Assembly: GCA_041908445.1 (NCBI GenBank)
Contig: JAYRFK010000036.1
Location: 1 to 64,000 of the forward strand
DNA: 64,000 nt
Reading direction: 5' to 3'
Source of the DNA: JAEUJM01 sp041908445
Lineage (GTDB): Bacteria > Actinomycetota > Acidimicrobiia > Acidimicrobiales > DATDAH01
Shown here: positions 1-8,100 of the stretch, in pieces
Position numbering within the stretch: the stretch's first letter is position 1
Layout: each line of letters begins with the position of its first letter
Position numbers and translations under genes: made by a program
The notes under the pieces: model-generated
Databases searched by the model: none
What the model was told of the DNA's origin: nothing
What the model saw: only the letters and a program-made list of their open reading frames with translations

Positions 1-1
1 C

Positions 2-325
2 CACATCGGCTTCTTCGTGGACTACACGCTCGGCGGCGCCACCGGTGACACCGCGGCGCAGGACGAGGCCAAGCAGAAGCTGGACGACTACCGGGCCGAC
101 TTCGGTGCCTTCGTGGAGTCCGCCACCGGCGGCACCCTCGACGCCGACACCGTCGCCGAGGAGCTCCAGGTCCACGTGGACACCCTGGTGACCGCCGTGG
201 ACGACATCCTCGCCGGCAGCCCCGACGTCTACCCCGACCTCCGGGAGGCCGCCCAGCACATGCCCGGCACCGCCGCCGCCCTGGCCGGCGCCATCGCCGA
301 GCAGAACCCGGACCAGTTCAGCTGA
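2..325 (+). CDS. Hypothetical helical protein, 5'-truncated by window edge
   Basis: The reading frame is open from the first complete codon and ends in TGA, so only the C-terminal ~107 residues are present. A GTG lies at 17 but the frame runs on upstream of it (HIGFF before VDYTLGG), so that is probably not the true start. The residues are acidic and helix-forming, with a pattern of the type DEAKQKLDDYRADFGAF ... LQVHVDTLVTAVDDI ... LREAAQHM, which resembles the C-terminal helical repeats of secreted Gram-positive proteins of unknown function. There are no cysteines and no membrane segment in the visible part. A hairpin at 365-390 follows and probably ends the transcript. Function not recognised. 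Confidence 0.6.
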   Translation, partial: HIGFFVDYTLGGATGDTAAQDEAKQKLDDYRADFGAFVESATGGTLDADTVAEELQVHVDTLVTAVDDILAGSPDVYPDLREAAQHMPGTAAALAGAIAEQNPDQFS

Positions 326-364
326 CCCTCCCCGGCTGAACCCCGTCCGCACGGCCCGGGCCGT

Positions 365-390
365 CGGTGGTGCTCCCCTTGGCGCCACCG
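365..390 (+). terminator. Candidate intrinsic terminator hairpin
   Basis: The arms CGGTGGTGC (365-373) and GCGCCACCG (382-390) form a 9-bp stem with one T-G pair and an 8-base loop, 40 bases after the first gene's stop. There is no T-tract, as is usual in such GC-rich genomes. A perfect 14-base palindrome (ACGGCCCGGGCCGT, 351-364) sits directly before it. Confidence 0.45.
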
Positions 391-457
391 GCGGCCCGCC
401 GTCGCGCCCGGCCCTGATCGGGTCATCCCGACCCGGCGTCGGCGCCGGACACCGGAC

Positions 458-859
458 ATGTCCCCGCACCGACGCCCCCGCCCCCGCTCCGCCCGCCTGG
501 CCCTGTGCGCCGCCGCCCTCGCCCTGGCCCTCGCTGTGGCGGCGTGCGGCTCGGACGACGGCGCCGGCACCGACCCCGCCACCGACGCCGGCGCCGAGGT
601 GACCATCGCCACGTTCGCGTTCGACCCCGACCCCCTCGTGGTCGACGCGGGCACGACGATCCGGTTCACCAACGAGGACCGCATCGACCACACCGTGACC
701 GCCGGCACCCGGGAGGCGCCCCTCCCGGACGTGTTCGACGAGTCGCTGCCCCAACAAGGCGCCACCGCCGAGATCACCCTCGACGAGCCCGGTACCTACG
801 ACTACTTCTGCCGCATCCACCCGGGCCCGGGGATGACCGCCCAGATCGAGGTGCGTTGA
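458..859 (+). CDS. Cupredoxin-domain lipoprotein (plastocyanin/azurin-like)
   Basis: A 133-residue exported protein. Residues 1-29 have an Arg-rich N-region, an Ala/Leu core and a lipobox (LAVAAC), so the mature protein is probably lipid-anchored at Cys30. After a short Asp/Gly/Thr linker comes one cupredoxin beta-sandwich of about 90 residues. The type-1 copper ligands can be placed: His in the DHTVTAG segment, then Cys, His and Met in YFCRIHPGPGM near the C-terminus. Family knowledge suggests a one-electron carrier or copper-binding role outside the membrane; the redox partner is unknown. It stands alone: a hairpin precedes it and a strong hairpin follows seven bases after its stop. It is separate from the DAB operon downstream. 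Confidence 0.85.
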   Translation: MSPHRRPRPRSARLALCAAALALALAVAACGSDDGAGTDPATDAGAEVTIATFAFDPDPLVVDAGTTIRFTNEDRIDHTVTAGTREAPLPDVFDESLPQQGATAEITLDEPGTYDYFCRIHPGPGMTAQIEVR

Positions 860-865
860 GCATCC

Positions 866-914
866 TTCCTCCAGCAGAAGCGCGCGGTCCCACCGCGCGT
901 TCCTGCTGGAGGAA
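866..914 (+). terminator. Strong intrinsic terminator
   Basis: Two 22-base arms (866-887 and 893-914) are complementary at 20 positions, with a TCCCA loop, beginning seven bases after the cupredoxin stop. The stem separates that gene from the DAB promoter about 30 bases further on. No U-tract is visible. Confidence 0.8.
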
Positions 915-942
915 TCGATAGAAGAACTCAAACACACGAGAC

Positions 943-971
943 TTGACTCACGAACAGCGCTTCGCTTAAAA
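943..971 (+). promoter_or_regulatory. Promoter of the DAB operon, predicted leaderless
   Basis: TTGACT (943-948) and TTAAAA (966-971) are separated by 17 bases, in an unusually AT-rich stretch. The GTG start of dabB is at 979, seven bases after the -10 box, so transcription should begin at or next to the start codon. No Shine-Dalgarno sequence lies before the GTG. Confidence 0.6.
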
Positions 972-978
972 CGGTTTC

Positions 979-2589
979 GTGACCACGAACCTGCTGCCCG
1001 TCGCCCTCGTCGCCGCCCCCCTCGCGGCGCTCGTCCTCGCCGGTGCGCTGGGCCGGCGTCGCACGGGTGCCGCGCTCACTGTCGCCGCGGGCGGCGCGGC
1101 GACGGCGGCCGCGATGGCGGTGGCGGGCGCCGTGGTGGTCGCCACCGGCGGCAGCCCCGCGGCGTCGCTCGGCGCCGCGCCGCTGCTCGCGATCGACCCC
1201 CTCGCCGCCCTGGTGGCACCGGTCCTCGCGGTGGTGGCCACGACGGTGCTGGTCTACGCCCGCCGGAACCTCCACGGCGACCCGCACGGGCACCGGTTCG
1301 CGATGGCTTCCAGCCTGCTGCTCGCCGCCACCGTCGTGGTCACGACCGCCGGCGGCCTGGTCGTGCTCGTCGCCGGGTGGGTACTGGGCTCGCTGGCCAC
1401 GGTCGCCCTGGTCGCCTACCGGGGCACGCCGCCGGCCCGGGCCGCGGCCGGTCGGGTCGCTCGGGCCCTCGTCCTCGGCGACGCCGCCCTGCTCGCCGCC
1501 GCGGCCCTGCTGGCCACCACCACGGCGGGCGGCGCCGGCGCCGGCTGGTCCGCACTCGACGGCCAGGTCGCCGCCCTCGCCGACCGCGCCCTGCTCTCGG
1601 CGGGCCCGCTCTCGCTCACCGCCACGGGCCTCGTCGCCGCCCTCCTCGCCGTGGGCGCCCTGGCCCGTGCCGGCCAGCTCCCGCTGCCCCGCTGGCTGCC
1701 GGGCACGGTCGCGGCCCCCACGCCGGTCTCGGCGCTGCTGCACGCCGGCGCCGTCAACGCCGGCGCCATCCTCCTCATCCGCACGACCCCGGTGCTCGAC
1801 CAGGCCCCGCTGGCCCTCGGCCTGCTGGCCGCCGCCTGCCTGGCCACGCTGGCGGTGGCGGTCCCCGCCGTCCGGGCCCGGCCCGACGTGAAGGGCCGCC
1901 TGGCCGAGTCGACCGGCGCGCAGATGGCCTTCATGCTCCTCGCCTGCGCGGTCGGCGCCCCGATCGTGGCGCTCACCCACCTGGTCGGGCACTCGCTCTA
2001 CAAGTCGGCCCGGTTTCTCGGCGCCGGCGGCGCCCTCGGGCGCGAGGTCACCCGTCGCCGGTGGCACCCCACCGTCACCTCGCCCTCCTCCCTCCACCGG
2101 GTGGCGGCGGTGGCCACCGGCGGCGCGGTGGCGCTGGCCTGGCTCGGGATCAGCGCCGCCGCGGACCTGCCGGACGCGGAGCGGTGGCTGGTCGCCGCCG
2201 CCCTCGCCGCCGTGGCGGCCCGGGCCACCCTCGTGGCCGCCCGCCACGAGCGGCGCCACGCCGCGGTCCTGGTCGGCGCGACGCTCGTCGGCCTCAGCGT
2301 CGCCGCCGTGGTGGCCCTCGCGGCGGGCACGGCCCTCGGCACCGAGGTCGCCCACACGGACGTCCTCCCGGTGGGGCTGGTGCTCGGCGGCCTGGCCGTC
2401 CTCGCCACCGCCGGGCACGTCGTCGCCCACCGCTCGCCGCTGGCGGCCGCCGGCCTGCTGGCCCCCACCCGGACGGCGCTGGCGCCGGCCCACGGCACCG
2501 CTCCGTCCGACCGGGGCCGCCGCACCGTCCGCCGCACACCCGACCCGGTGGCCGGCGGCGCCGTCGCCTGGGCCGAGGCCGGCCGGTGA
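979..2589 (+). CDS. dabB: DabB-like proton-conducting membrane subunit (NuoL/MrpA family)
   Basis: A 536-residue polytopic protein of the complex I NuoL/M/N and Mrp antiporter family, made almost wholly of Ala/Leu/Val-rich membrane helices. The region STGAQMAFMLLACAVG ... HLVGHSLYKSARFL corresponds to the proton-path core of the family, including a membrane-embedded lysine in SLYKSARF. It is immediately followed by the DUF2309 protein DabA, and the pairing defines the DAB (DabA-DabB) inorganic-carbon accumulation system, in which DabB is thought to couple cation or proton flow to CO2 hydration by DabA. The GTG start is fixed by the promoter at 943-971. The stop overlaps the GTG at 2586 that could start dabA. 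Alternative: a stray Mrp/Nuo subunit, made unlikely by the DabA partner. Confidence 0.88.
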   Translation: MTTNLLPVALVAAPLAALVLAGALGRRRTGAALTVAAGGAATAAAMAVAGAVVVATGGSPAASLGAAPLLAIDPLAALVAPVLAVVATTVLVYARRNLHGDPHGHRFAMASSLLLAATVVVTTAGGLVVLVAGWVLGSLATVALVAYRGTPPARAAAGRVARALVLGDAALLAAAALLATTTAGGAGAGWSALDGQVAALADRALLSAGPLSLTATGLVAALLAVGALARAGQLPLPRWLPGTVAAPTPVSALLHAGAVNAGAILLIRTTPVLDQAPLALGLLAAACLATLAVAVPAVRARPDVKGRLAESTGAQMAFMLLACAVGAPIVALTHLVGHSLYKSARFLGAGGALGREVTRRRWHPTVTSPSSLHRVAAVATGGAVALAWLGISAAADLPDAERWLVAAALAAVAARATLVAARHERRHAAVLVGATLVGLSVAAVVALAAGTALGTEVAHTDVLPVGLVLGGLAVLATAGHVVAHRSPLAAAGLLAPTRTALAPAHGTAPSDRGRRTVRRTPDPVAGGAVAWAEAGR

Positions 2590-2666
2590 CCCCGACCACC
2601 CCCGCCACCCCGCGACCCGCCGTGGCCACTCCCGACCTCCACCCCACCGACCCCCTGGACAGGACC

Positions 2667-5036
2667 ATGACCCCGACCACGACCGCGTCTCCGCCCGATC
2701 GGGCCGACCGGGCGGCCGCCCTCGACACCGCCCTCGACGCCGCCCTCGCCGAGGCCGCGGCGATCGTCGCCCCCGTCTGGCCGCTCGAGCGGTTCGTGGC
2801 GGTGAACCCGCTCATCGGCCTGCTCGACGCCGGGTTCCCCGACGCGGTGCAGGAGGCCCGTCGCTGGCTCGGTGCCCGCGGCCTGCCCGGGGCGCCTGCG
2901 GCCCCGCCGGCGCCCCGGACGTGCCTCGAGGCGGTCGACCCGGCCCGCTCGGCGGAGGTCGGCCGCCTGGTCGCCCGGTGGTGCGCGCTGCTCCTCGACC
3001 CCCACGGGGTGGCTGCCGGCCGCGACGACCTCTGGGGCACCTGGCGGGACCTCGCGTCGCGTGACCGGGCCCTTCGGCTCCTCGTGGGCCGCCCGCTGGC
3101 CGCATCGCTCCGATCCGCCGCCGACGGGCCGGACGAGGCCATCGTCACGGCGCTGTCCGACCTCGGCGTCGACGAGGAGGACTGGCCCGCTGAGCTGCGC
3201 GGCCAGTTCGCCCGCGTGCCCGGCTGGGCGGGCTACGCGCGGTGGTGCGACGAGTGGGCCGGCCCCGCGGATCCGGCGCCCCGCCTTTCGCTGCGCCTGC
3301 TGGCGGCCATGGCCCTCACCGTCGACGCGCTCGTGGTGGCGTCGCTCGGCGCGAACGGGATCGCTCCGGCCCCCCACCAGGGCCCGGCGGCGGACCCGGC
3401 GCCGGACGACGCCACCGCCCTCGCCCTGGCCGCCGCCGGCGAGGGGCTCGTGGCCGCGGAGGCGGCCTACCGCGCCAACCTCCTCGCCGCCCTCGACGGC
3501 GATCCGGCGGACGGGCCGGCGGGCCCCGTCCGCCCCTCGCCCGCGGCGCAGGTGGTGTGCTGCATCGACGTGCGCAGCGAGCCGCTACGCCGCCACCTCG
3601 AGGCGGTCGGCCCCTACGAGACCCTCGGCTTCGCCGGCTTCTTCGGCACCCCCGTGCGGTTCCGCCCACTCGGCGCCGCCGAGGCCTACCCGTCGGCGCC
3701 GGTCCTGCTCCACCCCGAGGTCGAGGTCGTCGAGGCGCCCGATCCTCGGGATCCCCGGGCCGCTGAGGGCGAGCTCACCGTGCGTCGCCGGCGGGCGGCG
3801 GCCGCCGCGACCCGCGAGGACCTCGCCCACGACCCGGTCGCCATGTACGCCCTGGCCGAGACCGCGGGCTGGGTGGCGGGGCCGGTCGCGCTGGCCCGGA
3901 CGGTGGCGCCCGGCCTGGTCGGCGGTGGCCGCACGGCGGCCCGGACCACCGGCACGATCGTCGACCCGGCGGCGGCGTTCACGCTGGACGAGCGCATCGG
4001 GCTGCTCGAGGGTGCGCTGCGGACCATGGGACTGACGAGCGGGTTCGCGCCGCTGGTCGTGCTCTGCGGCCACGGCTCGACCACGACCGCCAACGCCCAT
4101 GCGGCCGCCCTCGACTGCGGCGCCTGCGGGGGGAACCACGGCGGGCCGAACGCCCGGGCCCTGGTGGCGGTCGCCAACGACCCCGAGGTGCGGTCCGGGC
4201 TGGTGCGCAGGGGCATCGTCATCGGCGCCTCGACCTGGTTCGTCGCGGCCGAGCACGACACGACCACGGACGAGGTCGTCCTCCTCGACGTCGCACGCGT
4301 GCCGGCGACGCACCGGGCCGCCGTCGAGGCCCTGACCGCCGACCTCGGCGTCGCCGGCGAGCGTGTCGCCGCCGAGCGCCTCACCCGCCTCCCCGCCGGC
4401 ACGCGCCGCGGGCCCCGCCGCCGGCCGTCGGCGAGGAGTGCCCGGCGGGCCGTAGCGGCCCGGTCGCGGGACTGGGCCGAGACCCGGCCCGAGTGGGGCC
4501 TCGCCGGCAACGCCGCCTTCGTGGTCGGGCCCCGCTCGCTGACGGCGGGCGTCGACCTGGGGGGCCGCACCTTCCTGCACTCCTACGACGCGGCGCGCGA
4601 CCCCGACGGCGGCACCCTCGCCACGATCCTCACCGCCCCGATGGTCGTGGCCCACTGGATCAACGCCCAGTACTTCTTCTCCTCGGTCGACCCCGACGTG
4701 TTCGGCGCCGGGGACAAGGCCCTGCACAACCCCGTCGCCGGCGTCGGCGTGCTCACCGGGGACGGCGGCGACCTCCGGGTCGGTCTGCCGTGGCAGTCGG
4801 TCGCCGGCCCGGACGGCCTCGTCCACGAGCCGCTGCGGCTGCTGACCGTGGTGGCCGCGCCGATCGACCGCATCGAGCGGGTCATCGCCGACCACCCGAT
4901 CCTCCAGCAGCTCTTCGACGGGGCCTGGGTGCACCTGGTCGCCCGAGGCTCGGTGGACGAGCCCTGGCTCCAGCGCCGGCCCGGCGGCGCCTGGGTGCCG
5001 GCGCGTGCGGACGCCGCGGGGGAGGCGCGGCCGTGA
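2667..5036 (+). CDS. dabA: DabA (DUF2309), carbonic-anhydrase-like subunit of the DAB carbon transporter
   Basis: A 789-residue DUF2309 protein. DabA is a peripheral protein that, together with DabB, is thought to hydrate CO2 vectorially into bicarbonate using a beta-carbonic-anhydrase-like zinc site. All four zinc-site residues are visible: Cys299 and Asp301 in VVCCIDVRSEP, His469 in LCGHGSTTT, and Cys484 in LDCGACGG. The Cys-x-Asp spacing and the 15-residue His-Cys spacing match those reported for the Halothiobacillus protein. The conserved start (APVWPLERFVAVNPL) is present. I chose ATG 2667; a GTG at 2586 overlaps the dabB stop as GTGA and would add 27 Thr/Pro-rich residues that partly repeat the MTPTT start, so either may be used. 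The next gene overlaps by four bases. Confidence 0.92.
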   Translation: MTPTTTASPPDRADRAAALDTALDAALAEAAAIVAPVWPLERFVAVNPLIGLLDAGFPDAVQEARRWLGARGLPGAPAAPPAPRTCLEAVDPARSAEVGRLVARWCALLLDPHGVAAGRDDLWGTWRDLASRDRALRLLVGRPLAASLRSAADGPDEAIVTALSDLGVDEEDWPAELRGQFARVPGWAGYARWCDEWAGPADPAPRLSLRLLAAMALTVDALVVASLGANGIAPAPHQGPAADPAPDDATALALAAAGEGLVAAEAAYRANLLAALDGDPADGPAGPVRPSPAAQVVCCIDVRSEPLRRHLEAVGPYETLGFAGFFGTPVRFRPLGAAEAYPSAPVLLHPEVEVVEAPDPRDPRAAEGELTVRRRRAAAAATREDLAHDPVAMYALAETAGWVAGPVALARTVAPGLVGGGRTAARTTGTIVDPAAAFTLDERIGLLEGALRTMGLTSGFAPLVVLCGHGSTTTANAHAAALDCGACGGNHGGPNARALVAVANDPEVRSGLVRRGIVIGASTWFVAAEHDTTTDEVVLLDVARVPATHRAAVEALTADLGVAGERVAAERLTRLPAGTRRGPRRRPSARSARRAVAARSRDWAETRPEWGLAGNAAFVVGPRSLTAGVDLGGRTFLHSYDAARDPDGGTLATILTAPMVVAHWINAQYFFSSVDPDVFGAGDKALHNPVAGVGVLTGDGGDLRVGLPWQSVAGPDGLVHEPLRLLTVVAAPIDRIERVIADHPILQQLFDGAWVHLVARGSVDEPWLQRRPGGAWVPARADAAGEARP

Positions 5037-5734
5037 TCGCCGCCGCCGACCTCCTGCTCGCCACCGTCGATCACCGTGGCGCCCCACCGAGGCGCCCGCA
5101 GGTGGGCTGGCTGTCCGCCGCCGCGCGCCCGGCGGTGACGGCCGTCGCCCGGCGCCTCGGCGTCGACGTCGAGGTGCGGGTGGTCGGACCCGACCCCGCG
5201 CTCGACGGCGGGCTCGACGGCCGGCTCGACGGCGCCGCCCCGGCCTGGGACCTGGTGACCGCCGACGTCAGCGCCGTGGGGCGGGGGACGCCCGCCCGGC
5301 TGGCCCACCTCGCCCGGTCGTCGGGGGCCCGGTGCCCCAACACCGTCGCGCTGGGGCTCGCCGCGGACCCGGCGGCGGCCCGGGTCGCCCTGGCCGCGGC
5401 GGGCTTCCCGGTCACGGACGACGGCGGTCCGGCGCGCGGGCGGACCGCCGTCACCGTCGCCGTGGCCCGGCGACCCTCCGGTTGGTGGCGGCCGCTGGGC
5501 CGGACGGCGGCGTCAGACCCCCGGGTGCTCGAGCTCGCCGCGTCGGCCGCGGCCGGCCTCGACGTCTGCGGCGTGTTCGCGCTGGATCTCGTCACCGTCG
5601 GCGACGGGGTCCTCGTGGAGGCGGTGCGCGTCGGGCCCGACCCCGACGACCCCGTCGCCGTCGAGGCCCACCTCCGCGGCCTGCTCGACCTCCCGCTGGA
5701 GGCCGACCCGGCCGGGTGGCTGGCCGCTACTTGA
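5033..5734 (+). CDS. Degenerate PurK/ATP-grasp-like protein in the DAB operon
   Basis: A 233-residue protein starting at GTG 5033, overlapping the dabA stop as GTGA, with a GGGGGAGG ribosome site before it. It is not an obvious member of any named family. It can be laid along PurK (N5-carboxyaminoimidazole ribonucleotide synthase): a Rossmann-like N-terminus (VGWLSAAARPAVTAVARRLG), a segment like the PurK lid (ARCPNTVALGLAADPAAARVALAAAGFPV in two pieces), TAVTVAVARRPSG like the PurK EISVIVAR-type strand, and GVFALDLVTVGDGVLVEAVRVGP like its metal-binding end. It is far shorter than PurK (about 380 residues), lacks the glycine-rich ATP loop, and the metal ligands are altered. PurK uses ATP and bicarbonate, so the context is suggestive. 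Function unproven. Confidence 0.45.
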   Translation: MIAAADLLLATVDHRGAPPRRPQVGWLSAAARPAVTAVARRLGVDVEVRVVGPDPALDGGLDGRLDGAAPAWDLVTADVSAVGRGTPARLAHLARSSGARCPNTVALGLAADPAAARVALAAAGFPVTDDGGPARGRTAVTVAVARRPSGWWRPLGRTAASDPRVLELAASAAAGLDVCGVFALDLVTVGDGVLVEAVRVGPDPDDPVAVEAHLRGLLDLPLEADPAGWLAAT

Positions 5735-7910
5735 TCAGCGGGTCGCGGGGCAGGCCGAGGATGCGCTCGCCGATCTGGTTGCGCTTGATCTCCGAGGTGC
5801 CGCCGGCGATGGACATGGCCCGGTGCAGCAGCACGAGCATCCCGGACATGGCGCCCTCGCCCTCGAGGAAGGCGGCCTCGGGGCCGGCGAGCTCACTCAG
5901 GATGGCGGCGGCCTCATGGCCGATCTCCGACAGCACGAGCTTGGTGATGGCGCCCTCGGGACCGGGCTCGCCGCCGCCCTCGACCGCCCGGTGGGCCGAG
6001 CGGAGGTTGAGCGCGGCGATGGCCTCGTACTGGGCCAGGTAGCGGCCGATCCGCACCGACCCGCCGGCGAGGCGCTCGGGGTGGGCGTCGTACGACGGGA
6101 TGAACGCCGTGCCCGGCATCATCATCCCGCCCTGGCCGCCGCCGATCGACACGCTCTCGTTGCCGAGGGTGGCACGGGCCACGGTCCAGCCCCCGTCGAT
6201 GGGGCCGACCACGTCGTCGTCGGGCACGAAGACGTCGTCGAAGAAGACCTCGTTGAACTCAGAGTTGCCGGTCGGCATCTTCAGGGGCCGGACGGTGACG
6301 CCGTCGTCCTCCATGTCGATCACCATGATGGTGATGCCCTCGTGCTTGGGGACGTCCGGGTTGGTGCGCACCGTGGCGAAGCCGTAGCGGGACAGGTGGG
6401 CGCCGCTGGTCCAGACCTTCTGGCCGTTGACCAGCCAGCCGCCGTCGACCCGGGTGGCCTTGGTCTTGACGCCGGCGGCGTCGGAGCCGGCGTCGGGCTC
6501 GCTGAACAGCTGGCACCAGATGACCTCCTGGCGGAGGGTCTGCGGCACCCAGCGCTGGATCTGGTCCTCGGTGGCGTGCTGGATGATGGTGAGGATCACC
6601 CAGCCGGTGATGCCGTAGGCCGGGCGGGTGACCCCGGCGGCGCCGAGCTCCTGCTCGATGACGAGCTGCTCGACCGCGCCGGCGTCGCGGCCCCACGGCG
6701 CGGGCCAGTGCGGCATGACGTAGCCGGTCTCGATGAGGGCGTCGCGCTGGGCGTCGGCGTCGAGGCCCTTGATGCCCTCGGCGAAGGCGCGCACCTCGTC
6801 GCGGAAGGCCTCGGCCTCGGGCGGCAGGTCGACGCTGCGCTCGAGGGAGGCACCGTCGCGGGCCAGGTCGGTGGTGGCCGTGGCGGCCGCCTCGCCGGGG
6901 AGGATGGCGGCGAGCGCGGTGGCGCGGCGCAGGTACAGGTGGGCGTCGTGCTCCCAGGTGAAGCCGATGCCGCCGTGCACCTGGATGTTCAGGTTGGCGC
7001 AGAGGTCGGCGGCCGGGATGGCGAGCGTGGCGGCGATGGCGGCGGCGTAGGCCCGGGCCTGGGGGTCGGCGTCGGCCCCGCAAAGGCGGGAGGCGTCCCA
7101 GATGGCGGCGGTGGACAGCTCGGTGGCCACGGCCATGTTGGCGCAGTGGTGCTTGACACCCTGGAACATGGCGATGGGCCGGCCGAACTGCTGGCGCTCC
7201 TTGGCGTACTCGGCGGCCATCCGGGTGCACGCCCGGGCGATGCCGGTGGCCTCGGCGGCGAGGATCACCCGCGCCAGGTCGGCGAGCGCGGCGCCGGCGC
7301 CGGCCAGCACCGTGACGGGGACGCCGTCGAGGGTGATGCGGACGCTGTGGCGGGTCGGGTCGAGGTTGGCGGGGTCCTCGACGGTCACGCCGGCGGCGCG
7401 CCCGCCGCCCTCGCCGGTGAGCTCCACGACCGCCACGTCCTCGCCCAGGGCGACGAGCAGGACGTCGGCCAGGCCGCCGCCCAGGACCACGCCGGCCGAG
7501 CCGGAGGCGGTGCCGCCGTCAACCGTCACGGCGCCGTCGAGGGCGAAGGCGCCGGTGCGCGACCCGTCGGCCAGTCCGGGCAGCAGGCGGGTCGCAGCCT
7601 GGTCGGGCAGGGCGGTGACCAGCACCGAGCTGACCACGGCGCTGGGGACGAAGGGGCCGGGGGTCAGGGCGGCGCCGAGCTCCTCGACCACGACGAGCAG
7701 CTCGGGCAGGCCGTAGCCCGACCCGCCCTGCTCCTCGGGCACGTGCAGCCCGGGCCAACCCAGGGCGCAGAGCTCGCCCCAGAAGGCGGGGAGCGCCTCC
7801 TCGGCACCGTCGAGCAGGGCCCGAGCGGCGGCCAGGGACCCGTGCTTGGCGAGGAAGTCGGCGGCGGTGTCGGCGAGGGCGCGGTGGTCGGCGGTGATGG
7901 CGATCGACAT
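5727..7910 (-). CDS. Fused double acyl-CoA dehydrogenase (FadE34-like)
   Basis: A 727-residue protein carrying two acyl-CoA dehydrogenase units in one chain: residues 1 to about 365 begin ITADHRALADTAADFL, and about 375 to 727 begin PPEAEAFRDEVRAFAEG and end with the family signature GGTSEIKRNQIGERILGLPR. Actinobacterial enzymes of this design (for example FadE34/ChsE3 of mycobacteria) replace an alpha2-beta2 heterotetramer and oxidise bulky acyl-CoA thioesters such as steroid side chains. FAD is the cofactor. The C-terminal half carries the better-preserved dehydrogenase motifs. ATG 7910 is chosen because a -10-like GAGACT lies seven bases before it. The 3' end overlaps the PurK-like gene tail-to-tail by eight bases. 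The natural substrate cannot be read from the sequence. Confidence 0.85.
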   Translation of the reverse strand: MSIAITADHRALADTAADFLAKHGSLAAARALLDGAEEALPAFWGELCALGWPGLHVPEEQGGSGYGLPELLVVVEELGAALTPGPFVPSAVVSSVLVTALPDQAATRLLPGLADGSRTGAFALDGAVTVDGGTASGSAGVVLGGGLADVLLVALGEDVAVVELTGEGGGRAAGVTVEDPANLDPTRHSVRITLDGVPVTVLAGAGAALADLARVILAAEATGIARACTRMAAEYAKERQQFGRPIAMFQGVKHHCANMAVATELSTAAIWDASRLCGADADPQARAYAAAIAATLAIPAADLCANLNIQVHGGIGFTWEHDAHLYLRRATALAAILPGEAAATATTDLARDGASLERSVDLPPEAEAFRDEVRAFAEGIKGLDADAQRDALIETGYVMPHWPAPWGRDAGAVEQLVIEQELGAAGVTRPAYGITGWVILTIIQHATEDQIQRWVPQTLRQEVIWCQLFSEPDAGSDAAGVKTKATRVDGGWLVNGQKVWTSGAHLSRYGFATVRTNPDVPKHEGITIMVIDMEDDGVTVRPLKMPTGNSEFNEVFFDDVFVPDDDVVGPIDGGWTVARATLGNESVSIGGGQGGMMMPGTAFIPSYDAHPERLAGGSVRIGRYLAQYEAIAALNLRSAHRAVEGGGEPGPEGAITKLVLSEIGHEAAAILSELAGPEAAFLEGEGAMSGMLVLLHRAMSIAGGTSEIKRNQIGERILGLPRDPLIK

Positions 7911-7917
7911 GGCCGAC

Positions 7918-7923
7918 AGTCTC
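7918..7923 (-). promoter_or_regulatory. -10 box of the acyl-CoA dehydrogenase gene
   Basis: GAGACT on the minus strand, seven bases before ATG 7910. The same hexamer class and spacing recur before other genes of the window, so a leaderless start is likely. Confidence 0.4.
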
Positions 7924-8100
7924 GCCGCTCCGCTTCGGCCCGTCGTCATCGGGGCGGTGGTCGACCGTGCCGGCGGCAGCACCACCCCGTGTTCACGGGT
8001 GAGCATGCTCCTGTCGCCGGCAGGCATCGGGTGTCGCTGCGTCGTGCCAGCGAGCCGGAACCAGGGTGCCGAGCGGGTCGATGCCCCGGGGGGCGGTCGA

